This document shows, piece after piece, positions 29,170 through 38,525 of a DNA stretch of 64,000 nt. The notes under the pieces are model-generated. The model was not told the DNA's origin. It ran no database searches and worked only from the letters and a program-made list of their open reading frames with translations. Numbering within the stretch: the first letter of the stretch is position 1; every line of letters begins with the position of its first letter. Source of the DNA: Brevibacterium limosum (lineage in GTDB: Bacteria; Actinomycetota; Actinomycetes; Actinomycetales; Brevibacteriaceae); the NCBI RefSeq assembly GCF_011617705.1, contig NZ_CP050154.1:1550001-1614000 (forward strand). Reading direction: 5' to 3'. Made by a program: the position numbers and the translations under genes.

Positions 29170-30074
29170 CGTTCACGACCTTTGGGGTTGAGTGCGTCGT
29201 TGAGTCCGTCGCCGGAGAGGCTGACGCTGAGGACGGCGAGGAAGATGGCCAGACCCGGGAAGGCCACCGGCCACCAGGCGGTGAGCATCTGCTCACGGTT
29301 GTTGCCGAGGATGAGACCCCAGCTCATCGTGTTCGGGTCGCCGAGACCGAGGAAGCTCAGTCCCGCTTCGAAGAGCATCGCCTGACCGATGACCAAGGTC
29401 GACATGACGACGATCGGGGGCAGTGCATTGGGCAGGATCGTCTTCATGATGATCCAGAAGTCACCGGCTCCGGCAGCGCGGTCGTTCCTGACGTAGTCGA
29501 GTTCGCGGATGCGCAGGAACTCGGCGCGGGTGATGCGCATGGTCGCCGGCCAGCTGACGACGCCGATGGCGATCGTGATCGTCAGCAGACTCGGGGTGAA
29601 CAGAGTCACGAGCACCATGGCCAGCAGCAGCGGAGGCAGCACTTGGAAGAACTCGGTGATGCGCACTGCTGCAGAGTCGGCCCATCCTCGGTGATAGCCG
29701 GCGAACCCGCCGAGGATGATTCCGATCGCCGTCGACAGGACGGCCGCTACCACGCCGACGAGCATGGTGGCTCGTCCGCCATAGAGCAGCTCGGCGAACA
29801 GATCGCGTCCGAGGGCATCGGTGCCGAGCAGCACATCGGACTCGCCCGGGGCCTCCATCGGAATGCCGACGATCTCGAAGGGGTTGTTCGGGTAGATCAT
29901 CGGCCCGAAGGTGATGGCGAGCAGAATCACAGCAAGCAACGAGAGACCGATGAGGGCGACGCGGTTGCGTCGGAACAGGGTCCATGCCGTCGTCGGTCGC
30001 TTCCGTTTCGCAGCCTCCGGCGGCTGCTCCGGCTGTTCCTGACCGGTGCCCGGCAGTGACATGATGTCGGTCAT
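29166..30074 (-). CDS. Peptide/nickel ABC transporter permease, DppC type
   Basis: A 302-aa permease with about six helices and the inner-membrane EAA loop (YVRNDRAAGAGDFWIIMKTILPN). It starts with a hydrophilic 40-residue segment and the family entry motif FRRNRVALIGLSLLAV. The ATG at 30074 (MTDIMSLPG) is used, although the frame is open far upstream. It overlaps the DppB stop by four bases. Confidence 0.88.
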   Translation of the reverse strand: MTDIMSLPGTGQEQPEQPPEAAKRKRPTTAWTLFRRNRVALIGLSLLAVILLAITFGPMIYPNNPFEIVGIPMEAPGESDVLLGTDALGRDLFAELLYGGRATMLVGVVAAVLSTAIGIILGGFAGYHRGWADSAAVRITEFFQVLPPLLLAMVLVTLFTPSLLTITIAIGVVSWPATMRITRAEFLRIRELDYVRNDRAAGAGDFWIIMKTILPNALPPIVVMSTLVIGQAMLFEAGLSFLGLGDPNTMSWGLILGNNREQMLTAWWPVAFPGLAIFLAVLSVSLSGDGLNDALNPKGRER

Positions 30075-31111
30075 TGTGGCCCTCCTGAGACGGCGATCCG
30101 CGGATCGATGATGCGGTAGGCCACATCGGTGACCAGATTGGCGATGATGACGAGGACGGAACTGGCCAGCAGGATTCCCAGGATCACGGGAGTGTCGCGG
30201 CGGAGGATCGACTCGAGCAGCAGTGAGCCGAGCCCCGGCCAGTTGAACACGACCTCGATGAGGACCACGCTCGACAGCAGGGCACCGACGTGGAGTCCGA
30301 GGAGCGTGACGACCGGAAGCACGGCATTTCGCAGCGCATGTTTGAAGATGACGACCTTGCCGCCCAGGCCTTTGGCCCAAGCAGTGCGGATGTAATCGGA
30401 GTCGAGGACTTCGAGCATGCTCGTGCGTGCGGTGCGACTGTAGAGGGCCACATAGATGAGCGCGAGAGCCGTGGCAGGCAGGACCAGGTGCATCGCCGTG
30501 TCCCACATCTGCGGAAGCACATGCGGGGAGACGATGATCGAGTTCATCCCCTGCACCGGGAAGATCGGCAGAGCGATCGACAGCGCCAGCAGCAGCAGCA
30601 CAGAGGTCCAGAACACCGGTGCGGCGAAGCCGACGAGAGCGAGGACGGTGACGAAGTAGCTGAGGATTCCCTGCGGCTTGATCGCGGCGACGACGCCGAG
30701 CAGTGTGCCGATGATCAGGCCGACGGTCATTCCCGTCCCGGCGAGAAGCACGGTCGGATACAGACGTTCGCCGATGAGCGCTGTCACGTCCTGTCCGAAA
30801 TAGAACGAGTAGCCGAGGTCGAAGTGGACGATCTTGACCAGATAGTGCCAGAGCTGGACGAGGATCGGGTCGTTGAGCCCATAGGCCTCTCGGATCGCTT
30901 CGAGCTGTTCGGGTGTGGTGCCGCCGGACTCGCCGGCGATGACGGTGGCCGGATCTCCGGGGGCCAGATGGATGAGGACGAAGTTGAAGATGACGACGGC
31001 GAGCAGGAGGAGCACTGCCTGCCCGATGCGTGAGGCGATCGACCGGGACCGAGCCAAGGCCATGCTTCTGCGCCCTTTGAGTCTGATCTTCGGAGGAACT
31101 GTCTGAGACAT
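30071..31111 (-). CDS. Peptide/nickel ABC transporter permease, DppB type
   Basis: A 346-aa permease with six predicted helices. The N-terminal motif FNFVLIHLAPGDPATV and the EAA loop (YIRTAWAKGLGGKVVIFKHALRN) are diagnostic. The ATG at 31111 with GGAAGG upstream is preferred over a TTG two codons earlier. The start overlaps the binding-protein stop region, showing co-translation. Confidence 0.9.
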   Translation of the reverse strand: MSQTVPPKIRLKGRRSMALARSRSIASRIGQAVLLLLAVVIFNFVLIHLAPGDPATVIAGESGGTTPEQLEAIREAYGLNDPILVQLWHYLVKIVHFDLGYSFYFGQDVTALIGERLYPTVLLAGTGMTVGLIIGTLLGVVAAIKPQGILSYFVTVLALVGFAAPVFWTSVLLLLALSIALPIFPVQGMNSIIVSPHVLPQMWDTAMHLVLPATALALIYVALYSRTARTSMLEVLDSDYIRTAWAKGLGGKVVIFKHALRNAVLPVVTLLGLHVGALLSSVVLIEVVFNWPGLGSLLLESILRRDTPVILGILLASSVLVIIANLVTDVAYRIIDPRIAVSGGPQ

Positions 31112-31113
31112 GG

Positions 31114-32763
31114 TCAACCTTCCATCGAAGTGTCGAGCAACGGCGACATGATGCCGAACGAGCCATTGGGAGCGTTGTGCACGGAGTCCGAATAGATGTT
31201 GCGATACTGTTGGTTCTCCAGAGGCAGGATCGGCAGTTCGTCGGTGAGGATCTTCTGGACCTTCGCATAATCGGACTTGCGCGTCTTCTCATCCGGCGCG
31301 GCGGCGGCCTTCTTGAAGAGTCGGTCGACGTCCTCATTGCAGTACTGGGACATGTTCGCCCAGAGCACGCCTTTCTTGATGTTGTCGCACAGGTAGGTGC
31401 GTTCGACTCCGACGGCCGGGTCGCCCCAATTCCAAACGTTGTCCAGAGTCATGTCGTAGTCGTAGTTCGCCACTCGGTTGCCCCAGGTCGGCTCATCGGC
31501 GGAGCTGCGGATCTTCACGGTGATGCCGACGTCTTTGAGGTTGGCTTTGATGGTCTCGGCGATGCTCGATGACATCTCGGCGCTGAGCGGATCGTAGTCG
31601 AGCTGGACGGTGAACCGATTGCCGTGCTCATCGAGTGGGTAGCCCGCCTCGTCGAGCAGATCTGCGGCCTTGTCGAGATCCCTGTCGTAGTGGGGGAGCG
31701 AATCGTCGAAATAGGGGCTGCCGTTGGCGATCGGGCTCGTGGCTGCTTCGATCTGGCCTCGATGGAGCTTGTTGACAAGGTAGTCGCGGTCGATCGCATA
31801 GGCGATTGCCTGGCGAACCCGCTTGTCCGAGACGTTATCGCTTTTGACGTTGAACCCCAACCAGGCGAGGGCGCCCAGTCCTTCGTAGCCCTCATCGGCA
31901 ACCGTGACTCCGTCGACGGCCTCCATGCGCGAGAGGATGGAGGGCGTGTTCGAGAGCATCATGTCGATCTCGCCCTTCTCGGTCGCCAGCGCCAGAGTGT
32001 TCTCATCGGAGATGATCTCGATGAGCACCTGCTTCGGAGCCTTCGCATTGTCCATAAAGAAGTCATCGACCTTGTCGAGCACAATGCGTTTGCCTTCGAG
32101 ATTGCTGGCCAGGCGGTAGGGGCCGGAGCCGACGACGTTCTGTGCGTTGTGCGGATCGTCGGCCACCGTGTCATCGCTGCCGTAGACATGCTTCGGCATG
32201 ACCGGAAGGAACGGCGGACTCATCGCGGTCATCAGCGCCGGGTGCCTGCGCGACATATTGATCACCACGGTCTGATCATCGGGGGTGTCCACGCTGGTGA
32301 CAGGGCCGAAGAGATTGGCTCCGAAGGGATGTTCCCTCTTCACGACCCCTAGCGAGAAGGCCACGTCCTCGGAAGTGACAGGCTGGCCGTCGTGGAATTT
32401 CGCGTCCTCTGCGAGGTGGAGGGTCATCGTCTTCCCATCGGCCGATTCCTTCCATGACTTCGCCAGATACGGCTCTGGTTCGAGGTCGTCGTTGAGCCGG
32501 ACCGGACTGGCGAACAGCTGCGCACCGGGAGTCGCCGTCGCAAGCCCCGACTGGACCGCGGGATTGAGGACGCGAGGGACCGAACCAGTGCCGAAGATGA
32601 GCGTGTCATCGCTGCTGCCGACCAGCGCGGACGGTGCCGCGCATCCGCCGAGCACCAGCCCCAGCGCCGCCGCGATCGCGATGGCCAGGGTGAGTAGGCA
32701 GGCGGTCTTCCGCTTGAGTGGCCGCGGACGATCCGCGTCGTTCTTTCTGCGGGTGAACTTCAT
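31114..32763 (-). CDS. Extracellular solute-binding lipoprotein, family 5
   Basis: A 549-aa peptide/nickel-type binding protein. A basic N-terminus (KFTRRKND) and a hydrophobic stretch lead to the lipobox LVLGGC. The family 5 motif AKSWKESADGKTMTLHLAED and the region WANMSQYCNEDVDRLFKKA are present. It feeds the DppBCDF permease encoded downstream. The linked amidohydrolase suggests the ligand may be an N-substituted amino acid or small peptide, but that is inference. Confidence 0.88.
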   Translation of the reverse strand: MKFTRRKNDADRPRPLKRKTACLLTLAIAIAAALGLVLGGCAAPSALVGSSDDTLIFGTGSVPRVLNPAVQSGLATATPGAQLFASPVRLNDDLEPEPYLAKSWKESADGKTMTLHLAEDAKFHDGQPVTSEDVAFSLGVVKREHPFGANLFGPVTSVDTPDDQTVVINMSRRHPALMTAMSPPFLPVMPKHVYGSDDTVADDPHNAQNVVGSGPYRLASNLEGKRIVLDKVDDFFMDNAKAPKQVLIEIISDENTLALATEKGEIDMMLSNTPSILSRMEAVDGVTVADEGYEGLGALAWLGFNVKSDNVSDKRVRQAIAYAIDRDYLVNKLHRGQIEAATSPIANGSPYFDDSLPHYDRDLDKAADLLDEAGYPLDEHGNRFTVQLDYDPLSAEMSSSIAETIKANLKDVGITVKIRSSADEPTWGNRVANYDYDMTLDNVWNWGDPAVGVERTYLCDNIKKGVLWANMSQYCNEDVDRLFKKAAAAPDEKTRKSDYAKVQKILTDELPILPLENQQYRNIYSDSVHNAPNGSFGIMSPLLDTSMEG

Positions 32764-32790
32764 TGTTCCCTCTCTGATGTTCGGGGCCGG

Positions 32791-33807
32791 CTAGTCGCCG
32801 ACCCACCCGTGAAGTGCCTGGGCCAGTGCGGTCACGGCCGAGGGAGGGCCGACATGATCGCCGGCCGCGATGATGACGAGGCGGCCCGGGGTGTCAGGGG
32901 CCGCGGATCCACGTGCGCTCAGGCCGTCGGCGACCGTGCCGCCGTCCGAGTCCGCGAACTCCGGTGTGATGTCGCTGGTCTCGCACCTCGTGCCGTCATA
33001 TTGGACGAGGAACCGGTGGCCGGGCCTCCGCTCGTCGGGCAGGATCCCTTTGGCGCGGACGACGGTCTCCGGCAGGTCGAGGATGAGACCGCACAGCACC
33101 TCCGGGGCGATCGCCGAGGCGGCCGTGATCGACCACGAACTGTGAGTTCGTGCGGCGGAGCGGGACCCGTCCCCGTCGTCGATCGGTGGCAGGGCCCCGG
33201 CGACTGCGCAATCAGCACCGGGCGCCGTTGCCGATCGCTGCGACCGACCACCGGCCAAGACGTCGTCCCGGGCGATGATCTCGGCGGTGATGCCCGGATC
33301 CGCCTTCAACCAGTCGACGACCTCACTCTGCTGCTGGCCATCGACCAGATCCGTCTTCGTCAACAGAATTCGGTCGGCGCCGCGCAGCTGCGACAGCACC
33401 GTCTCTCCCACCCACTTCCGGTTGACGTCCCGGCGGATGGAGGTGGCATCGGCGCAGACGAGGGCTCCACCACGGACGAACCCGGGATGATCGCCCCAGC
33501 GGGCGACGACTTCGGGCTGGCCGACCCCGCTGACCTCGACGAAGATGCGGGTGACCGGGGGAGAGGCGGTCCGGATGCTTTCGATCGCGGCGGCCATCCC
33601 ATCCGAGAGGTCGCAGCAGATGCACCCATTGGCGATCTCCCACGTCCGACCGTCATCGTTGGCGAGGATCTCCGCATCGATGTTGACCGTGCCGAAGTCG
33701 TTGACGATGACCGCGACGCGCTCACCGTCGGTCCGATCGAGGATCTCGTTGAGCAGCGCGGTCTTGCCCGCCCCGAGGTAGCCGCCGATCACAGTCAGCT
33801 CGATCAT
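32791..33807 (-). CDS. CobW/COG0523-type GTPase (putative metallochaperone)
   Basis: A 338-aa G3E GTPase. Walker A is GGYLGAGKT (8-16), the metal-binding CxCC site is GCICC (about 62-66), and the guanine-specificity region is ILLTKTDLVD. The C-terminal domain (about 220-338) is shorter and divergent, with a poorly conserved insert near 195-225. COG0523 proteins deliver Zn, Co or Fe to target enzymes. It lies between a metal-dependent amidohydrolase (3-base gap) and the ABC importer (27-base gap), so the likely client is the amidohydrolase. Confidence 0.82.
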   Translation of the reverse strand: MIELTVIGGYLGAGKTALLNEILDRTDGERVAVIVNDFGTVNIDAEILANDDGRTWEIANGCICCDLSDGMAAAIESIRTASPPVTRIFVEVSGVGQPEVVARWGDHPGFVRGGALVCADATSIRRDVNRKWVGETVLSQLRGADRILLTKTDLVDGQQQSEVVDWLKADPGITAEIIARDDVLAGGRSQRSATAPGADCAVAGALPPIDDGDGSRSAARTHSSWSITAASAIAPEVLCGLILDLPETVVRAKGILPDERRPGHRFLVQYDGTRCETSDITPEFADSDGGTVADGLSARGSAAPDTPGRLVIIAAGDHVGPPSAVTALAQALHGWVGD

Positions 33808-33810
33808 CGC

Positions 33811-35460
33811 TCAGCCAGCCGCCTGGAAGTGCCGACCGGCGACGACGGTCCCGTGGACGGTGATCTCGCGCAGTTCGGCCGGCTCGCAGTCGTAGGGATC
33901 CCGATCGAGGATCGCGAAGTCGGCGAACTTGCCCGCCTCCAACGACCCGACGAGGTGGTCGAGCTTGAGCATATAGGCCGCTCCCAGGGTGACGGCGTCG
34001 AGAGCCTGAACCACGCTGATCCTCTCGTGGACTCCGAGCACGCGGCCGCTCGGTGTGGCTCGTTCGGCCGCATAGGAGGCCGTGGCCAGCGCATCGAGAG
34101 GAGTGACGGGAGTGTCACAGTGCAGCGAGATCGGCACCCCGATGCGCAGGGCGGTCGCGGCGGCGTTCATGCGTTCGGCGCGATCGGGCCCGAGGATGAG
34201 GTCCCGGTGCTGGTCGCCCCAATACCAGATGTGGTTGGAGAAGATGTTCGCACACACGCCCAGAGCCTTCATCCTCCGGTACTGCGCCGGAGTGGTCAGC
34301 TGACTGTGCGTAACCGTGTGCCGGTGGTCCCAGCGCGGAACCTCGGCCAGCACCCGCTCGACGGTGTCGAGGAAGAGCTCCGTGGCTTCGTCGCCGTTGC
34401 AGTGGACATGGATGACCGAACCGGCCGAATGGTAGGCGCGGAAGGCCCGATAGAACTCCTCCGGTGATGACAGCCAGATGCCGTTGCCGTCCTCTGACAG
34501 ATAACCGGGGGCCTGAAGTCGGGCGGTGAAGCCCTGGATGGACCCGTCGAGGAAGAGTTTGACCCCGCCGAGGTGCATCTTCTCGCTCCCGGTCTCCGCC
34601 AGATCCGCCAGAGTCCGCGACGCCGTGTCCGGATCGCCGCCGGCACCCATGCCTCCGCCGAGGTGGAACAGCGAGAGCCGGAGCGGGAAGTCCTCGTCGT
34701 CGATGATTCGGCGATGCTCGCTGAGAGCATCGGTCATGATGTAGGGATTGCCGAGATCCGCCGAGGTGGTCACCCCATGGTTGCGGGCGTCGGCGGCGAA
34801 ACCGTGCAGAGCATCCGGATCGAACGGACCGCCGAGAAGGGAGGAGGCGCTGGAGATCAGCGCGATCGCCGGAGGCTCCCGCAGTTCGCCGTTGGGTTCG
34901 CCGTCAGGGCCGCGGACGACGCCTTCGACCGGGCAGTCGCGGTCGATGCCCTCGAAGCGCAGCATCGCCGAGTTCACGGTGGCCAGATGCCCGCTCTGGT
35001 GGCTGACGAAGATCGGTCGTGTCTGTGACACCGTGTCCAGATGCCGCTTGTCGAGGCGCTCGCCGGGGAAGAAGATCGGGTCGAGCCCCCAGGCGACCAG
35101 CAGCTCACCGTCGTCGAGTTCGGCATCGGCGGCGCGCAGTCGCTCGAGAACTTCGTCGATGTTCGTGCAGCCGGCCCAGACTCGGCCCTCGGGATCTTTG
35201 CGCGGGTAGGAGCCGACATAGGTGTTCGCCCACATCCCGCCGCTGCCGGCATGTGCGTGGGCTTCGACCATTCCGGGGAAGATCACGGCATCCGCGTAGC
35301 GGTCGTCGATGCGGGAGGGACCGTAGGCCTTGAGCTCGTCGAGGGAACCGACGGCTCGGATCCGCGCTCCGCGGACCATGACCGCCTCGGCGGTGGGTCG
35401 TGCGGGATCAAGGGTCCGTACGGTACGGGCTGGGTAGATGATCTGTTCGGGCGAGTTCAT
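33811..35460 (-). CDS. Amidohydrolase family protein (YtcJ-like)
   Basis: A 549-aa metal-dependent hydrolase of the amidohydrolase 3 group. The N-terminal beta-sandwich is followed by the metal motif VEAHAHAGSG (about 64-74). Later come the probable ligands in GVKLFLDGSIQG (Lys position), HVHCNGD and THSQL, and a C-terminal segment LGSLEAGKFADFAILDRDP, which is characteristic. The substrate is unknown. It is the first gene of the seven-gene operon, 3 bases from the CobW-like gene; its promoter should lie in 35461-35545. Confidence 0.85.
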   Translation of the reverse strand: MNSPEQIIYPARTVRTLDPARPTAEAVMVRGARIRAVGSLDELKAYGPSRIDDRYADAVIFPGMVEAHAHAGSGGMWANTYVGSYPRKDPEGRVWAGCTNIDEVLERLRAADAELDDGELLVAWGLDPIFFPGERLDKRHLDTVSQTRPIFVSHQSGHLATVNSAMLRFEGIDRDCPVEGVVRGPDGEPNGELREPPAIALISSASSLLGGPFDPDALHGFAADARNHGVTTSADLGNPYIMTDALSEHRRIIDDEDFPLRLSLFHLGGGMGAGGDPDTASRTLADLAETGSEKMHLGGVKLFLDGSIQGFTARLQAPGYLSEDGNGIWLSSPEEFYRAFRAYHSAGSVIHVHCNGDEATELFLDTVERVLAEVPRWDHRHTVTHSQLTTPAQYRRMKALGVCANIFSNHIWYWGDQHRDLILGPDRAERMNAAATALRIGVPISLHCDTPVTPLDALATASYAAERATPSGRVLGVHERISVVQALDAVTLGAAYMLKLDHLVGSLEAGKFADFAILDRDPYDCEPAELREITVHGTVVAGRHFQAAG

Positions 35461-35545
35461 CGGTTGAGCGCCAGCTTTCTGCGGCAGTGTCGTCGTCGAC
35501 GGGCCGCTGTTCGATTGTGTCGTGCGTGATGGGCGGCACCGGAAG

Positions 35546-35590
35546 CGCCGGGGATGGTGGTCGGGTCCGACCCGACCACCATCCCCGGCG
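35546..35590 (-). terminator. Very strong hairpin after xsc
   Basis: A perfect 21-bp stem (35546-35566 with 35570-35590) with a 3-nt loop lies between the xsc stop and the amidohydrolase start. It separates two minus-strand operons. No T-run follows on the minus strand, so it may stall, block or process rather than terminate classically. Confidence 0.65.
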
Positions 35591-35615
35591 ACCGGCGCTC
35601 ACCAGTATCGAGGAC

Positions 35616-37436
35616 TCACACGTAGTCCTTGTACTTGTCCAGAGTTCGAACCGGCTTGCGCAGAGCATCGCGGCGGAAGGGGTCGCCGAGCTCCTTCGTG
35701 CACATGATCTCGATGACCGTGGTCTTGCCTTCATTCATCTGTGCGTCCACGGCCTTCTGCAGGGCCGGGCCCACCTGGGCGAGGTCGTCGACGACGATGC
35801 CGTCGGCTCCCATCGACTCGGCCATGGCCGCGAAGCTCTCACCGTTGTCGAGCTCACCGGCGATGAATCGGTGACCGTAGAACTCCACCTGATTCTTCTT
35901 CTCCGCACCCCACTGCCGGTTGCGGAAGACCACCGCGGTGACCGGGATGTCGTGGCGGACCGCGGTGAGCACCTCGACCATGCTCATCGCCCAGGCACCG
36001 TCACCGGCGTAAGCGATCGCTGGGCGTTCGGGGGCGGCGCGCTTGGCACCGATGATCGTCGGCAGGGCGTAGCCGCAGTTGCCGAAGCTCATCGGAGCGA
36101 AGAAGCTGCGGGGACGTTCGAAACGCAGGTAGCTGTGGGCGACCGAGTTGATGTTGCCGATGTCGGTGGAGACCATGACGTCGGCGGGCATCGCCTTCTC
36201 GAGCTCGCGCAGCACCTGACGCGGATGCAGCCAGTTGCCGTCCTCCTTCTCGGCCTCTTCGATGGCGTCGAGAGAGAACTCATCCTTCTCGTGAGTCCAA
36301 GAATCGAGTTCGGCCTCCCAGGCGTTCTTCTCCGCCTTGATGAGGCCGGCGCGCTGGTCCTTCGTGGCGTCGCAGGCGACCTCGCGGGCGTTGAGGCGGG
36401 CGAGGAGGTCCTCGGCGACGGCCTTGGCGTCACCGCAGATGCCGACGTCGATCTTCTTGACCAAACCGAGCATCTTCTGGTCGGCGTCGACCTGGATGAT
36501 CTTCGCATTGGTGGGCCAGTAGTCGAATTCGTACTGGGGAAGTGTGCCGAACGGTCCCAGACGGGTGCCCAGCGCGAGGACGACATCGGCCTGGTTGATC
36601 AGCGTCATCCCGGCCTTCGAGCCCTGGTACCCCAGCGGTCCGGCCCACAGGGGGTGGCTGGCGGGGAAGGAGTCGTTGTGCTGGTAGCTGTTGACCACGG
36701 GCGATCCGAGGCGTTCAGCCAAGGCAATGCACTCGTCGACGCCGTCGGCCATGACAACTCCACCGCCGGAGACGATGACCGGATTCTTCGCCGAGGCGAG
36801 CAGTGCTGCTGCCTCTTCGAGGGACTCCGTACCACCGGGCCCACGGTCGATCTTCTGCGGCTGGGGGATCTGCGGATCGCATTCCCCGTAGAAGAAGTCA
36901 CGGGGGATGTTGAGCTGGGTCGGACCCATCTCCGACTTCGCGCGGTCGAAACAGCGGGCGGTGAATTCGGACATGCGGGACGCGTTGGACACATGTCCCT
37001 GGTACTTCGTGAACTCCTGGAACATCGGCAGCTGATTCGCCTCTTGGAATCCACCGAGTCCGATCGAGTTCGTACCCGCCTCCGGAGTGACGATGACGAC
37101 CGGCGAATGTGCCCAGAAGGCAGCGGCGATCGCTGTCACGCAGTTCGAGATGCCCGGCCCGTTCTGACCGGTGACCACCCCGTGCCGTCCCGATGCGCGG
37201 GCGTAGCCATCGGCCATGTGCGCGGCGCCCTGCTCGTGAACCACGGGAATGAAGTCGATTCCGGCGGGGGCGAAGATGTCCATTGCGTCCATGAACGCCG
37301 AGCCCATGATGCCGAAGATATCGGTGACACCGTTGGCCACCATCGTTTCGACGAAGGCCTCTGAAGAGGTGATCTTCTGAGTGGTGACCGCGTCGCTCAG
37401 CGCCGCACTCTCGGTTCGATCGGCCAGTTCCGTCAT
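35616..37436 (-). CDS. xsc: Sulfoacetaldehyde acetyltransferase
   Basis: A 606-aa TPP enzyme that converts sulfoacetaldehyde and phosphate to acetyl phosphate and sulfite (EC 2.3.3.15). The diagnostic N-terminus FGIMGSAFMDAMDIFAPAG is followed by VVHEQGAAHMADGYARASGRHG, with the TPP-activating Glu in HEQG. The C-terminal TPP motif is AYAGDGAWAMSMVEVLTAVR. This set distinguishes Xsc from acetolactate synthases. Length and order match. The ATG at 37436 has GGAG at the right distance; an upstream start at 37466 lacks support. It is transcribed alone and bounded by a strong hairpin. Confidence 0.95.
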   Translation of the reverse strand: MTELADRTESAALSDAVTTQKITSSEAFVETMVANGVTDIFGIMGSAFMDAMDIFAPAGIDFIPVVHEQGAAHMADGYARASGRHGVVTGQNGPGISNCVTAIAAAFWAHSPVVIVTPEAGTNSIGLGGFQEANQLPMFQEFTKYQGHVSNASRMSEFTARCFDRAKSEMGPTQLNIPRDFFYGECDPQIPQPQKIDRGPGGTESLEEAAALLASAKNPVIVSGGGVVMADGVDECIALAERLGSPVVNSYQHNDSFPASHPLWAGPLGYQGSKAGMTLINQADVVLALGTRLGPFGTLPQYEFDYWPTNAKIIQVDADQKMLGLVKKIDVGICGDAKAVAEDLLARLNAREVACDATKDQRAGLIKAEKNAWEAELDSWTHEKDEFSLDAIEEAEKEDGNWLHPRQVLRELEKAMPADVMVSTDIGNINSVAHSYLRFERPRSFFAPMSFGNCGYALPTIIGAKRAAPERPAIAYAGDGAWAMSMVEVLTAVRHDIPVTAVVFRNRQWGAEKKNQVEFYGHRFIAGELDNGESFAAMAESMGADGIVVDDLAQVGPALQKAVDAQMNEGKTTVIEIMCTKELGDPFRRDALRKPVRTLDKYKDYV

Positions 37437-37520
37437 CGCAACGTCTCCTGTTCGTCCTAGGACCACTGCCTTGTGGTCTCGGTTTTGTGTTCATTTCACT
37501 TCGAAAAGCGGAACACCTCG

Positions 37521-37550
37521 AATCTATGAGTCGAGCTCCTCGGGTGTCAA
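37521..37550 (-). promoter_or_regulatory. Putative promoter of xsc
   Basis: On the minus strand a perfect TTGACA (37545-37550) is followed after 18 bases by TAGATT (37521-37526). The leader to the xsc ATG would be about 80 bases. Confidence 0.45.
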
Positions 37551-37580
37551 TAGAGTTCCGGAAAAGATTTCGTTTGGTAC

Positions 37581-37586
37581 TATAAT
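37581..37586 (+). promoter_or_regulatory. Putative -10 element of the iclR-cobST operon
   Basis: A perfect TATAAT stands 57 bases before the iclR start, with only a weak -35 region. Nearby are the palindrome TTCCGGAA (37556-37563) and AT-rich sequence that could be IclR sites controlling both directions. Confidence 0.45.
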
Positions 37587-37643
37587 TCGAGACGGAATGA
37601 TTTTCGGGACGAGGCCGACAGCGGGCCGGAGAGGCAGGAGACC

Positions 37644-38462
37644 ATGGATGATCTGGCTGAGCCCGGGTTCGACGAAAGCGTGTCACTCGACGGGGAGACT
37701 CCGGCGCTGAGGCTGGTGTCGCTGTTGGAGTTCATCTCCACCCGCGACCAGATCTTCACGCTTCAGTCTCTCGTCGTGCAGACAGGGCTGCCCAAGCCCA
37801 CCCTCCACCGGATGCTCCAGCAGCTCGAGGGTGCGGGACTGCTCACCCGGCACAGCGACGGCCGCCATTACGGCACCGGAGCGAGACTGCGGAGAATGGC
37901 TGAGGACGTTCTGCTCAATGACTCGAGACAGGGAGCGCGGCGGATGATCCTCTCCCAGCTGTCCGAGGAGGTCGGTGAGAGCTGCAACCTCACCGCGGTC
38001 TCCGGCGATGAGGTCATCTACCTCGACCGGGTCGAGACCTCACACCCGCTGCGCGTGCATCTCGAAGCCGGCAGCCGTGTGCCGATCCATGCCTCGGCCA
38101 GTGGGAAGATGATCGCCTCCCAGTACGGGGAGACGCCGCGTCGCAGACTGCTGACCAGTTCGCTCTTGAGGGAGTTCACGCCGCACACGCTCACCGATCC
38201 CGCAGAGCTCGAGTCCGAGCTCGATGCGGCTCGACGCTCTGGATATGCCCTTGACCGGCAGGAATACCTCGAAGGTCTCGTCTGCCTTGCCGTGCTCATT
38301 CCCACCGACATCGGTCGGTCCAACCAGGCCCTGGCAGTTCAGGCCCCCGTGATCCGAAAGTCGATCGACGATCTCGTCGAACTCCTGCCGGTGGTCCGAG
38401 AAGCTGCTCAGCGCATGGCTGTGCTCGATGAGATCGATCGCGCCGACGAGAACTCGGCCTGA
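37644..38462 (+). CDS. IclR-family transcriptional regulator
   Basis: A 272-aa regulator. The winged helix is at about 20-85 (FTLQSLVVQTGLPKPTLHRML) and the effector-binding IclR domain at about 95-260 (VEAGSRVPIHASASGKM-like core and YALDRQEYLEGLVCLAVLI). GGAGACC precedes the ATG. It is divergent from xsc, the likely target, and leads an operon with the two AAA/VWA genes. Confidence 0.88.
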   Translation: MDDLAEPGFDESVSLDGETPALRLVSLLEFISTRDQIFTLQSLVVQTGLPKPTLHRMLQQLEGAGLLTRHSDGRHYGTGARLRRMAEDVLLNDSRQGARRMILSQLSEEVGESCNLTAVSGDEVIYLDRVETSHPLRVHLEAGSRVPIHASASGKMIASQYGETPRRRLLTSSLLREFTPHTLTDPAELESELDAARRSGYALDRQEYLEGLVCLAVLIPTDIGRSNQALAVQAPVIRKSIDDLVELLPVVREAAQRMAVLDEIDRADENSA

Positions 38463-38525
38463 ACCGCGGCCGGCCGACCGGCTGCCACAGTCAGGCTGAA
38501 CAACGACCAGGAAAGGACGGCGCTC

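Noticed and set aside
32809-34467. 552-codon plus-strand frame over the CobW-like and amidohydrolase genes
   Set aside because: It is antisense to two genes with clear motifs and has no recognisable domain.
35487-37364. 625-codon plus-strand frame antisense to xsc
   Set aside because: Xsc motifs are unambiguous on the minus strand; the antisense frame is a composition effect.
35616-37436. Acetolactate synthase as the identity of this TPP enzyme
   Set aside because: FGIMGSAFMDAMDIF and the HEQGAAHMADGYARASGRHG region are specific to Xsc, and pta and a class III aminotransferase are nearby.
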